NCBI GenBank assembly: GCA_020226215.1
Contig: CM035230.1
Location: forward strand, 19,821,883-19,885,882
Length of the DNA: 64,000 bases
Reading direction: 5' to 3'
Source of the DNA: Sindora glabra
Taxonomy: Eukaryota > Streptophyta > Magnoliopsida > Fabales > Fabaceae
Every line of letters begins with the position of its first letter. Within the stretch, counting starts at the first letter, position 1. Under the pieces are notes generated by a model, which saw only the letters and a list, made by a program, of their open reading frames with translations, was not told the DNA's origin and did no database searches. The translations under genes were made by a program, and so were the position numbers. This document shows positions 12,102 to 24,900 of this stretch, in pieces.

Positions 12102-13531
12102 TGTTAACTTTAGCCTTATTTAGAAGTATTTTGATGATAATAATAGATTTTGACCTCTTTCAATTTGATAGAAGGACACTCGTTGTCTTTGAATCAAAAA
12201 GTAAAGATTAAAAATCATTGAAAACCTAGTTACAAATCTAAGAACAATTGTAAAAAAGGAAAATCAAATCAAATAGGTTCAAGTATTAATTCATAAAAAA
12301 ATGTTTGACCAATTAAAACTTATGTTAAAATAATTCTTGATGAAGCTAGAATCAATTTTGGAAAGAAAACAATGTTTCTTAAAGTTTAATTTCAAAAAAT
12401 TGAAAATTAGGGGAATCAATTGATTTCAAGCATTCGAAGAGAAATTTAGTTAGCTTAGATTGATTGACTAATCGATTTTGAATGTTTGGAGGGAAGTAGC
12501 TAGCTTAAATTGATTGACCAATTGATTCTAGGCTTCTAAATGCATATTTGGGTATTATAAATTGATTGACCAATCAATTATACATTTCTGATATCCCTCG
12601 CTCAATTTAATTTTTTTCCAATAGAATTGACTAACTAACTGATTATATGCATCCAAAGCCAAACTGAGTTCCAGGTGATTCAATTGACTAATTAGTTCAT
12701 TGTGTATTTTTTTTAAAAGTATAGCTAGGTGAATTGATTGTACACTCAATTCATCATGATATTTTTCAAAGTTGTAAGGGCCAAATGAATTGATTGACTA
12801 ATCAATTCATTAACCTTTGATAACTCTATAAAGGCTACATTTTGTATGTGATGGATTTTTAAACCTTTAAACCTCTATATAAAGGCTTCAACTCAATTTG
12901 AAATCATAAGAAAGGGCTTTTGCTATTACATAGACATAAGATATCCTTTTCTTTCTTATTTTATCTTACAAATCCCTTGAACCCACAAGATCAAATTCCT
13001 CTTCTTAACTTTTCATTATATATTCAAACTTTGAGAGTTTGTAAGCCATTTTTAAAATTTAATCCCTAGGATATTTAAGAGTGTGGAATCTTTTAATAGA
13101 TTAAGTCTTTGATAGAGAAATCTTAAAGGAATTAGATAAAATTAGAGGATTATACTAAGGCTTCTTAAAGTGACCTTAAAACTTGAAGAGATAGTGAATT
13201 TTATTTTCAAATGCAAGTTAGATAAGCTCAGTAATGGATGTACTCATTGGAATGTTAGATATCAAGGTTAAACCACTATGAATCATTGTGTTTAATTCTC
13301 TCTATGCCTATCTCTTTATTTATCTACATTATGCTTTATTTTTCTAGTTAAAATTGTGATTTTGATATACTTGATTATTATAAAGTTGATTATTACTATA
13401 AATATCGTTAGTTTAATGTTTCCAATTTTGAATTAATTATTGAAGTTTTATTAAAACTAATTAAATCCTTTTGACTTGTGTAAAATTCTTCAACCTAATT
13501 CATCCCTTCTTTGATAAAATCCCAAGTAACA
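12102..13531 (+). repeat. 3' LTR (complete, 1430 bases)
   Basis: It begins TGTTAACTTTAGCC and ends AAGTAACA, then the ACATA TSD. A TATATAAAGG box at about 12874-12883 could be its TATA box. Seven palindromic GATTGACYAATYGATT variants are spaced about 45-60 bases apart between 12418 and 12810. Confidence 0.85.
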
Positions 13532-13536
13532 ACATA
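13532..13536. repeat. Target-site duplication, right (ACATA)
   Basis: Partner of 8544-8548, identical in all five bases. Confidence 0.85.
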
Positions 13537-16500
13537 TATATCAAATTGGAATCTAAAATATAATTTATATATATCATACATATATACAAGGAACAATTTT
13601 ATAAATTTCATTTAAATCTTATAAGGACACTGACATCTTTTTATGAACTAATTTATTTTAGGTTTAATTAAACTTACTCTAATTAAATTTGGTAGCATTA
13701 AAATTTTTTTTTTCATGAATTTTTTTTCCTATATAATTGAATAAATACAAACAATGACTTATTAAATAGAAATGAATCATATAAGAAAGGACAATCTATT
13801 ACAAAAGTCAATTATACCATTTCATTTATTTTTATATCAATTTATGAACATAGCAATAAAAAAAACTATTATTTACAATGAATAATAGACTATTCATTTA
13901 CAATAAATATGCATGACATCCTTACACAAATTAAAAAGAAAAGCCATTATCCTTTATTCATATTTCCTTCATTCTTGCATTGAAACACAAAGATCATTAA
14001 GGCTTATAGCAAATGAAGCAATTAAGCAAATGAAGCAATTAAGCATTTGATAAAATGCTGATTTATTTCAAACAAGAAGGGATATCTTTATTTATAAGCT
14101 AAGAGTAAATTATTAGACATTAGTTATTAATTTAAAATTGATGTTATAAGTTTAGTCATATGTATGGTGATAATGCCTTAAGATAGTGAAGTACTAAAAT
14201 AACATGTAAATAATTTATGAACTATCATGATGATTGAAATGAATTTAGATGATGATTGTTTAAAAAAATCAATGTGTTAAGTTCCTCACATTCATGAATG
14301 CCATTTGTTAGTTATATTTAGCTTCATTCATTTATATTTCTTCATAAATTTTATCCATTTAGTCATTTTAACTTCATTAATTTAGAATTCTTTATAAATA
14401 GCATTCATTTAAACTTCTTTAGTGTTATAGGAAATGTCATCATATTAGACATTAGTTGATATTAAAATTGATGTCTTTATATTTGTCATTTCCAAAGTAA
14501 AAGGCCTTTTTTTATTATTTATTGAATGTTATTATGTAAACAACCAATGCAATAATAAGTTTCAATTATAGTTTTTAAAAAGCATTATGAATGTTTTCAT
14601 ATAAATTTCACAATACATTTGAGTAGAAATTGTGAATATGAAAAGAGAGTTATTTTTTAACTAATTTAACATAAAGAGTTATCTTTGTATTGATATATTT
14701 TCTCTTTATTAATTTATGTAATCCAAATGTTAATTACAAAATTTTAACATAAAAACAATTTACAGATGAATAAACATATACAATTTTACAATTTTATAAA
14801 ATTTTATTTGTTATTACTCTATTTATAATGAATGTACAAATTGATGAGTAAAAAAATAATATCTATAAATTTATATGCAATATTTGTAAATTTATATTTA
14901 ATAACTACATATCTACATGAACACACAAAAAAAATAATAAAACCATTATGCATTAAAATCTTTATCAATGATGAAAAACTCTAGTTTATTCATTAAATTT
15001 GTTTAGTTTGTGCATTTTAGCGATATGAAAGTGGAGTGAGAGTACAGAAGAATTACTATATATCAAATCATTATCCAACATCTTTTCCATTCCAATTTTA
15101 CTTCATTTAAATTAAGAAAGTATACAATGGGAGAATTAAAGGTTATGGTTCTCTTGTTTTACACTCTTTCCATGAAAATGAAGTGAAACAATAGTAGAAA
15201 CATTATGTATCAAAATTATCATATTGCAAAATCCATTTTATTGGTTATTTTTCTCCATATTAATCATGAAAGTATATTAGATACTCTAGCAATGAAAGTG
15301 ATCAATGACTAGATAGATATTAAGAGAATATTGGAGAGTGAAATGCCAAGAATATTTCATATTAAACAAAAATTTATAATAAAATAATCAAGATTAGTTA
15401 AGAAATAAAATTGATGGCCTATACATTTGTAGTTTCTAATGAGGCTATTGAAATGCCTCCTAGATATCAATTATTAAATAAAACAAATGTCCTATGCATT
15501 TATGGTTTCTAATGTGACTTTTGGCATGATTTTTATACAATATTTATGAATTAAAATCAATATCCTATCCACTGAAACTAAATCATGCTATTTTAAAGAG
15601 ATTTTTGAAATGCCTTTTAGACAATAGTTAAACAAAAATGTTTTAAGTTTTCATGCAAGGTTTAGATGCTAGTTATTTTATAACTAATGTAATAGGTTTT
15701 TTCACTAGCAACATAGACATTGGTCACATTCTCATTATTACTAACTTACAATTCTATGTTGGTGGATAAATGATAATAAAAAGGCAAAAATGACATTTAT
15801 ATTGATATAATGTAATTCTTAAAAATTATTGAGATTAATAAGATGGTGGTTAGTAAATAAAACTAGCAACAATTTAATGTAGTGGTATTTTTGAAATTCT
15901 ATAGAAATTCAAGACGACAATTTTTTTTTTATTTAACCAACGTTATAAAGTGTGACATTTAAAGGATGTTGGAAAAATAAAGAAGCTTAAAACATCAACT
16001 TTAGAATTAATTGAAATCTATTTAGATGTGGTGTCATTTTTCCAATTATTAATAAACTTGAAATGATAGTTTTTCACTTAACAAATGTCATAATGGATAA
16101 GATTAAAAGGTTGTTGCCAAAATGAGAAAACTTAAGACATTAATTTTAGAATTAATTAACATCCATTTAAATGTGGTGATATTTTTAAAATTAGAAGAAA
16201 ATTTAAAACGTTAATTTTCTACTTAATTAATGTTTATTTGGATGTGGTGATATTTTTGAAATTATTAGGAAATATATGACATCAATTTTTTTACATAACC
16301 AATGTTAAAATGTATTACATTCAAAGATTATTAGGAAAATAAAGAAGCTTAAGACATCAATTATTTCTAAAATTGATGTCTAGTAGGAATCTTAGACATG
16401 GTGATATTTTTGTGTTATAAATAAAGTGCATTTTATTATTTTCTTTATTATCACTCTTATTCTCCCTCTTATTTATTCTCAACCTCAATTTTTACCTTCA

Positions 16501-16867
16501 TCTAGCTCTATTTATAAGACCTTAGACATTCCTTTGCCCTCCACCACATATCAGTTATCATTATCAATACTCCCTCAACTAATATTGAGCATGAAGCAAA
16601 TACTATATGTTCTAGGATAGTGGCTCAAAATATAAAAGATTCCTTTTCTTACTTCTATTTCTCTTAAATCTTAGTTTCTTCCATTTCAATGATTTTTTTT
16701 TGCATAGTTTTTTTGTATTTCCTTTGTATAACTTTTAAAGTTGTATCTAAATATTAATGCTTATTACGTATTTAAAAAAATGCTATAATTTAAATAGAAG
16801 TGGCTAAACAATGATAAAAAAATGGAGTAAAAATGAAAAAAAATTCATGAAAATTACCATTTTTTGC

Positions 16868-17496
16868 AATATTCTACATAGGCTTGGATTATTAGAAAGA
16901 GAAGAAAGGCTAAGGTAGGCAATGGAGATAGATGATGATTTTGAAATAGACAAAACAAATATAATTCTAGAGTAGTAGGAAGCATTAGCTTAGATAAAAA
17001 AGAAGAAAAGCTTGCTTATCTAGAAGCATAGTATTAATTAAAAAAGCACAGCCAAAAGGTAACCTATTGTTCTAAGGAAGTTCAACAAGGATACATAGTA
17101 CATATAAAAAAGAATGGGAAGGTAGTTATCATCTTTAGATCTTAATCCCTCTTTAACAACTAATAAAACATATAGTAGATCTATCTATAAGGGGACAGAA
17201 TAGAAAATTATTACTTGAAAGGGGAAATGCTAGTGGTAATATGATGGATAGAGATAGTTGAGAAGCTTTGTGTGAGATCTAAATCATAGTCAAGGTCAAT
17301 GTTAGATGCATCACTTAAAGTTGTGCCTAAAAAAGGCTTCATGGATTTTGTTCAAAAGGTCAAGGTAATTAGCCTTGCTAAGAAATTTATCAAGATAAGA
17401 AATAAGGATGCACGATGTGGAGAAATTGATATAGTAATTCCAACTTTGAAGCCCAATCACTTGTTATTTGGGAAACATTTTATCGGAAACACCTAA
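16868..17496 (+). pseudogene. NOG1: Nucleolar GTP-binding protein 1 (NOG1) C-terminal fragment, copy 1
   Basis: NOG1 is a conserved GTPase of 60S ribosome assembly in the nucleolus. Only its C-terminal (NOGCT) part is here. Readable blocks in order are NILHRLGLLEREERLR, AMEIDDDFEIDKT, EALA.IKKKKSLLI.KH, a KSTAK..PIV.RKFNKD block, KRMGR, LSSL.LNPSLTTN, and a last open stretch KGFMDFVQKVKVISLAKKF followed by NKDARCGE and VIPTLKP. The plant protein has the same order, including the Arg-Ser-rich segment before VVP. There are many stops and at least two frameshifts; the G domain is absent. The TAG at 16973-16975 is shared with the copy at 38263-38897. The fragment sits between element A and the solo LTR. 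No ATG-led gene remains. Confidence 0.87.
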
Positions 17497-18744
17497 AGGT
17501 GATAAAATAGATAAAGTTATTGACACGCTTTGCTATATTCACTTTTTCTTTTTTTTTTTTTGCCATTTTTCATAAATTGGTGACAGGAAAAAATTTGATT
17601 GCATTTTTATTCTTTTAGATTGTTTTATTTCATGAGTTATTTACATCATTGAAAAATATTGCTTTACTTCCTTCATTACTGATTTCGCTAGTCTTAATTG
17701 TAAAGAATTTTATTCTTTCTCGTTATTGGCTTAGCTAGAGTTTAATTTATGTAAAAACATTAAGATTCTCTTATAATTTTGTCTCCTTTGTTTTATTTCT
17801 CTATTTATTTTTCTCTCCTTTTTGTAATTTTGTGTTAGTAAAAAATTTGGTATTTACGTATAATACAATTTTAGGTACCATATTTGAATCTAAGACATTG
17901 TCGGATTATTTTTGACCTAGTTCCACATTATATATGTTATCCTTATATGATTTAAGTATTAGAAAACAAGGAAATTTATTCATAAATGCTCTACATATCA
18001 AATTCTATCCTAGTATAGATTTTCAGTGAAGAAAACTAAAGGAGAATTTCTAATCATATTGTTATTCAACTATTAGAGGATGATTGTAAAGAATTGAAGT
18101 GCATTTACTATAATGATAATTATAGTTATGAGCATATTTATTTTGTCTACATCAATCACTCTATGTATATCTAGTTGTTCTGCATATAGATTTAATGATG
18201 TATGTTTCCAAAGAATATAGGTGTTGTTGTGTTGGGAAACTCTTGGATGATGCTCAATGATAGTACAAAGGGCCTTTAGAGGAAGTTTTTGAATTTTAAT
18301 CCTAACATAACATAGTCAAAGTGCAATATAACTTAAGTTGATTTTGTTTAGGAACTCTAGGAATCATCAAAACATGAGATAAGGCTTATTATCTATTTTA
18401 AGTATATATTTTAATTGCTTGCTTGTTGAATGGATAAACTTTTTTCTTAACTAAATCCACAAGACATTAAGTGTGAAATACATCCATTAACTTTTCATTA
18501 TGGTTGTTAACATCATCGTCATTTGTAATGTTATTTTTGCAACCATTTTATATTAAGGGAAAAATATAAAATACTTATTTTTAACTTTAAGATGGTTATA
18601 TTTTGCTATCACTAATTTAAGAACTTGCAAATTGAACTTTTGAATTACATAAAATTTGAAATTAATGATAAAAATTTACTTAACTATTTTGTTGAATTAT
18701 GTGGTTTACTTTAGAAGTTTTTAAACAAAAATTATAAAATTATT
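17497..18744. other. Non-coding sequence between NOG1 fragment and solo LTR (copy 1)
   Basis: It is AT-rich with pyrimidine runs and no coding region, and is matched by 38898-40180. It may be 3' flanking sequence that came with the NOG1 fragment, but nothing in it proves that. Confidence 0.4.
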
Positions 18745-19086
18745 TGTCATGATCCATCTAAATTGTGATCAGTGTGGAACTTGATTCTTGATTTCCATTA
18801 GTCTAATTTGATCCTAAACTTGGTATCACCATATAGTTACTAATAAATGCAAAACATATTTCATAAATAATATAAAAATGTTAGCAATTAATAATTAACT
18901 TTCTCCTACAAGCCCTAAAAGTATTTATATTTACAAGCTACAAAATATTCATAGCTATCTTATGCAAATTATTCCCTTAAAGTATTTACACTTATGTGCC
19001 AGTGGATGGGGAGCTTCTATTGTAGTATCTAAAGAAGAAAATAATTTAAAAAGTTAGTCTAAGACTCATTTTGTAAACAATCTACT

Positions 19087-19090
<4 letters not shown>

Positions 19091-19140
<50 letters not shown>
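19091..19140. repeat. (AT)25 microsatellite
   Basis: An uninterrupted AT run inside the solo LTR. The matching place in copy 2 (about 40530) has no such run. Confidence 0.95.
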
Positions 19141-19144
<4 letters not shown>

Positions 19145-19684
19145 AAATAAGTATAACAATATCATTCCTAATCATATTAATTCATATTTATATAACTAAT
19201 CTTATACATAACAATATTAATATCAATAATGAATAAACAAAAGTAGAAAGCTTTTAAATGTCCTGGTCACTCATAATTAACCTTATTTCTTTGCAAACCT
19301 AACTTTGTTCTTTTAGGGCTTGTCTTATCCTTTTACAAATGATTTCTTAAATCTAATATTATTTCAAATTCTCATTATTTCACCTCCTTTATCCATATCT
19401 CATATCATAAACATATCCTTATCATGAATTCCAATATCTAAATCAAATATTTTTGCATTTATGAGCTAATTATATTCATACATGTGCCATAGGACTGTAC
19501 ATAATTATAAAATTTTACCATATATCTAGAATTGATAATGATATAGTGATAGTTCACTATACTATCGAATATGACTAACTGTAATGCAAATATAAAGGCT
19601 ATAGTTAACTATTTTTCATCTAGAGCTTAGATGTTTGGTAATAGTTAAGTATGATAATTGACCATAATCCTTTTAAGAGAAATT

Positions 19685-22600
19685 CACTATTATAGAATAG
19701 CTTAATGATGTTAGGTATTTAGATAATCAGATGTTAATTTACGATTGATGTTTAATCAAGCACCATTGGAAAAATATTTCATGTTAATTTCAAAATAGTC
19801 ATAAAATATTATAACAATGTCAGTTTATATTAGTCAGCAATGTGGTATATTGTACCCTTACCCTAATCTACTATAATGCTCTAACTCTTGTTCCTCTAAC
19901 CTTAACTTCCTTTATTAGTACCTCTTCTTAGATACTTCATATTTCTCATGTATTCAACCTTCTAGAATATTGTACTAAAAAATAAAAGACAATATCTTAA
20001 ATGAAGCTAAAAAGTCCTAATGACAATAATTTTAAATAATAAATCTAGTAACAAAAGTCTAAAAATTGTGAAAAGTTATATTGAATATATCAATCATACA
20101 TAGATGATAAGCTATATACTATTTCGATACTCATTACTCAACATGTAAAGTTAACATTCCCTAAAAAAGCATGGTTAAATCCAATCCCTGCAAATACAGT
20201 GAGCATTCATTAAATTTTAAGAAAATGATGACACATATTTCATATAAATAAATAGTATACAATAAAATCGAAAGTTAAAGAAGATGAATCAAATCAAAGT
20301 TTATACCTATGTAAACTTATCAAAGTTGCATCATAATGAAAGGTAACAAGATATGATAGATTATGAAACAAACATTAAATTCCAAAAACTAAGCAAATCC
20401 TTACTTTAAAAACCCCTATTTTTCTAAAGAATGCACAGCCTTATAGGCTTATCAATGAGTTAACAAAGATTCATTTTTGCAAAAAAGATTTGGTGACAAA
20501 AAACATAAAATAAAAAAGAATCATTTTCCTATTACAAAGAAAACATATTTTGTTAAAGATAGAGAATTGATTTAGGGTTAGAAGAGGCCTAGGATGAAAT
20601 TTACAAATGGTGCCAGTCCTTTACTCCTTTTTATTTGGCTTGAAACGTCATTTATTTGTAAAAAGATTAACATGTAAAGTACAATTTCATTACCTTACTA
20701 ACAAACAATTAATGTCAGTTGTTTATACAATAATCAATGTTATGAAATAAAAAATATCAATTTTAAAAAGAAAACTAATATCTTTTTATGCACTAAATTT
20801 TTGTTTAAAATGCATATAACCAATTGACACATAAAAAACAACTAATTGAGACTTGTAGAAACATTACTCAGCAATTTGCAAAATAAAATAAAAATTGATA
20901 ATAGCATAACTAATTGTTGGAGCTTTTGTATAAAGTTTCTAAACGTTCATCTATATATGAAAATATAACTTACAATAAGTCATTTATAACCCAATTAACT
21001 ATTAACAACTAATTTACAATAACTAAATTGATTATAGCTAATAGTAATATCTAGGAATGCCTAAAGCTATTCATTACAGTTTAACTCTGATTAAGAAGAA
21101 ATAGCTTGCCCAAAGATCTCTAACTTTATCAAGTTTGTTCTCTATTATATGGTTAGGGCTTCTCCTTAAAATATCATAATTTGTGCATAATTAACATGTT
21201 ATAATCAATACCAATTCAATTAGTTAATCGAACATGTGATAAGTTGTAAATAAGTAAGTGATTACCTTAGTAGGGGAGTTTATGAGCAAATAACAAATCA
21301 AATATATAGCATATAACATAGTAGCTATACTCCACATTTTTGGGCTATTTTAAGATTGCGATAAAATAATAGGTCAATTTAATCCCATTAATGCACAATT
21401 TTTCTAGTTAAACATGACATAATTTTTACTATTAACCATATACCTACATTATTTTCAATTTGAAAAATTTGCTTGGTCCTATTTATAAGATATGGTTAAA
21501 GCTTTTTCTATAGGATTCTTTATAGTGGGTTACACTTTTCCTAATAAAGGACCCATTTAGTAGATAAACTTTCTAACAATTGAAGAATAAGTGAGACTTA
21601 TCCTTTGTGGTACAACATAAAGGAGGAGTTTTTCTTGGCTTTATGGAATAAATCCTTAATAATGTAATCCTACCTTTTATCCTTTTTTGGTGTGAATTGC
21701 ATATCAAGTTAATGTGGATCTATGAATCCATATGTAACATTTATTAATGGTAATATGTCAAAGCAGCACCTATAATAGGATTGGCATGAACTACACTTAT
21801 ATTTATATAGTAATTCAATTAATTGATGTTTAGTTAAGAAGATAGCATAAACATATTTGATCTAGAATTGGATGTAAGTCATATTGAGCTCTTCAAACTT
21901 TAGCAGTTGCTTAATGGTAGCTTTTTCAATGAAAATTAATTTTTTTAATCCCATAACTTTCATCCTAATTGAAAGCATAGCCTAGGACTCCTTGCTTTAG
22001 GACCTATAAAGGTGTCATTACAATTTTTTTCAAGCACAATTAGGAGGTTTCAACTCATTTTGAAGATAATAAGGAGGTTGCTAAAATATAAATAATGAAA
22101 GTTAGTAGTCTTAAACAATAATACTAAAATAACTTCAAAAAATATAAAAAAAACTTATTAATGAAGGAATACATGTTGATACTTCTATTGAGTATTGAAT
22201 AAGGGTTGTTGACCATTCAATAAAGGTTAAGTAGGCTTCATCCATTATTGAAACCATATTGTTTGGCATTAATACCTTAATCTTGCAAACTAAGGGCTTG
22301 TCAACCATTAACTTGACTTGATTATTAGGTAATGCTTAATGATATAGTTGACGACATACCAAAATCCACCCATTTATAACCTTTTCTTGAGGTGCTCTCA
22401 CCATTGTTAAAGTATATTAGGCTCTATTCTATGCAATGTAAATTCCCACTATAGGAAATCCGATTCATGTATAGATATATATGAAAAAGTTTTTAGGATT
22501 AAGTATGACATTTATCTTGGACATGATTTTTAGCATTTTTTTCTATCATGATGGCTAGCATTTTAAGTGTTAACATATCCTCCCCGCTAGTTGCAAAAAA

Positions 22601-24900
22601 GTCAATACCCCAATAGATTAAGAGCTTATATCGGTAGTAGGGCACTAATCATAGGAACCACCTTATTTACAAAAGCAGTGGACCTAAGGGTCGGTTGGAT
22701 AGACATTACAAAATTTAGAGTTATAGTATGCTGACCAGCTATTTGCTTTAGCAAGACATAAAACATGTTACCTTGTTGTTGCAACTACTGCTAAAACTAC
22801 TACCATACCTACAAGTGCTACTTTGCCACTTATTGTAATCTCACCTCAGTTTTCCATATTGTGTTTTCATATCAATTTGTTAGTGACCCTCATTTTTGTT
22901 TGCATTAAACCAATCATTAATTATCCAATTAGATAGTGCTTCATTGGAGAAAAGATCCCCTTATGGCTAACACATGTCTAGTACCCTAAACACGATTGGG
23001 ATACTTTTTAGTTCCTAAAGTTATGGTCAAAATGTCATGCTTCCTAACTAGTTGAAACTCACCCTAGCAAGCTTGTTGCATGAAAGTGTCCTATAGTTAA
23101 CAAAGAATAGAATATTAGAAATAACTCAATTGAAATGGAAGCTTTAAAGTCAAATAACACATTTTGGCATGCATTCCTCTCTACAACATCTTAACTTTTT
23201 GAGGTTATGTACTTCTCTTTCTTATTTACTTTCCTTTCCTTTTATAATTCTACATGAGAAATAAAATATGTCTCACTAGCGTCCTTGCCTTCCTTGGCTT
23301 TGGCATACCTCTTAGCCAATAAGTCCTTCTCTAAGTTCTAGTTCTTATAGCCTTTCTAAAAATGTTTTTATAAATATGTATTCTTCTTTTACTTCTCCTA
23401 GTTAAACTTACCTAACATCTATTAACCAAAGGGCATATTAGTTCCTAAGTACAAATGATATATAAATAAGATATTGAAATAAACCAGACGATAAAAAAGG
23501 AAAATTTTACATTGAAATGCTCATGCTTACATTATTTCTAGAACTTTTCCTATAATTCTAGTCAAGGTAGTTTTATCATTGTGTTAGGTTAGTTTTGTCA
23601 TGCTCTCAGGATTGATGTAATCCCGCCTCAAAGTTGATTTGAAGTCCTTTCATAAGGTTGTTGCATGCTATAGTACTTTGCTATGCATCAACTATTGCTT
23701 AAAATATTGAAGGATTTCTACAAGGAAAAAAAATACATATGAAAGATTAAATTATGTGTGTACAAATATAATTTTTCATATCCATGGCACAAATTTATTC
23801 AAATTAAATGTGCATATCAAGACCTCTTCCTAGATGTTATCTTTCAATCCCTTATGTACTTCCAATGAGAAATATTTATTAATATTTTAGACCATATAGT
23901 CACTCAAACATAATTGAGATATTGGTTTACATTGGCCTTATCTAATTGCCATTTCTCATTAAACTTAATAAGTATCTCTCACCCTTAAGCCATGTTATAG
24001 TAATACCCTTCAAGGTTATTAGACCTCTTATGTTTCTTTGGTATGGGTAGCTTCCTGTTAAGAATGATTCATATTCTAGATTTATAAAAAAAAATAAATT
24101 TCAATCATGTATACATAATAAAGTTATAGTTAATATTACTTAGAGATGAATAAAGTAGCAAATAAAAGATTGGTTTTTATAACAAATGCAATGCTAAATT
24201 ACATAACAAAATACACAACTTGCATAACAAATAACTAAGAGAGGAAAACACACCTAAAAAATTTGTTGATGACTAAAATGACCATAAAACACACTTTAAG
24301 TGCAAGAAAGATATGGCAAAGATTTAAGGCTCATCAAAGAAATTTTGATGGCAAAGATGATGTCAGGGAAATAGGTTTCACAAAGTAAAAGTTATAAGAA
24401 ATAGAAAAGTAAATGATAGTTATGTAGACAAAATAATTACATGCCATTTTTTTACTAAAAAACTAAAGTCTCTAATAAAGCATGTCAGATTGATAGAAAA
24501 TAGAAATACAAAGTTAAGATGACATTTAGAAAAAATACCACCAAACAATTAATTTCAATGTTAGTTGTTCTAAAAATCAAAGTCTTAAGATCCTTTACCC
24601 TTTTAAATATAATGGTTCACATTCACTAATAACATCAATTGTAAATGAGATCAACATGTTAATATCATTTCTATTTTCAAATATATTGATCATAAAAAAT
24701 GATGTCATTTTTTTACTTAATCCTCATCTTAAGTTCCTATGGAAGTTTCCATAGTGCTAACATATAATTATAGACATCATTTATTTTACTCATCTTATTT
24801 TTCTTGATAATTTCAAAAATGGCATTACATTAATATAGATATTGATTTTTCTTATGACAACGTCTATCAACCATTATAGAAGTGTGATTTTATAGTAGTG
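19685..24900 (-). mobile_element. CACTA element B nested in the solo LTR, copy 1
   Basis: The element is 5216 bases long. The left end is CACTATTATAGAATAG; the right end, read inverted, is CACTACTATAAAATCAC. A 3-base ATT TSD lies at 19682-19684 and 24901-24903, as expected for CACTA elements. Subterminal repeats (TTAATTTCAAAATAG..., ATGATGTCATTTTTTTACTTAATC) lie at both ends. The only coding remains are a minus-strand Transposase_24-like fragment (22560-23180). Copy 2 carries the same insertion at the same LTR position, so it landed before the segmental duplication. Confidence 0.85.
22560..23180 (-). pseudogene. CACTA second-frame protein (Transposase_24-like), degenerate, copy 1
   Basis: Read on the minus strand with stops and frame changes: FMQQAC, then FQLVRKHDILTITLGTKKYP followed by NRVRGTRHVLAIRGSF, then a Gln/Glu-rich continuation. 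In plant CACTA elements a protein with a similar D.LT.ALGT.EHPGRVRG block accompanies TNP2. A low-complexity Ala/Val/Thr stretch follows near 22760-22830. The fragment is short and broken, so the assignment is moderately supported. Confidence 0.55.

Larger units (their letters stand above)
8549..13531 (+). mobile_element. Non-autonomous LTR retrotransposon carrying a plant transposon-protein-like frame (Transposase_32 type)
   Basis: The element is 4983 bases long with TGTTA...TAACA ends and a 5-base ACATA TSD. Its 3' LTR is complete (12102-13531). The 5' LTR is recognisable only for its first 950 bases, and no primer-binding site was found, so the 5' side has been rearranged or deleted. Inside is one decayed frame (10536-11726) of the Transposase_32 type and no protease, integrase or reverse transcriptase. 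It is present only in copy 1 of the duplication, with an empty site in copy 2. The simplest reading is insertion after the duplication. Confidence 0.85.
7086..16415. mobile_element. CACTA-like non-autonomous element A, copy 1 (interrupted by an LTR element)
   Basis: This is the counterpart of 33349-37827. The last 700 bases (about 15690-16410) consist of degenerate repeats about 90-130 bases long, built on GATGTGGTGATATTTTTGAA, ATTATTAGGAAA and ACATCAATTTT, like CACTA subterminal arrays. The body has no transposase frame. An LTR element occupies 8549-13531. The left terminus, seen in copy 2 as CACTACTACAAAAT, is missing here. The right border is uncertain, so the superfamily call rests mainly on copy 2 and on likeness to element B. 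Confidence 0.45.

Noticed and set aside
19542..19760. Palindromic GACTATAGTAGTCAACTAT repeats read as a possible CRISPR-like array
   Set aside because: Spacing is irregular, units are few and diverged, and the context is a plant LTR.
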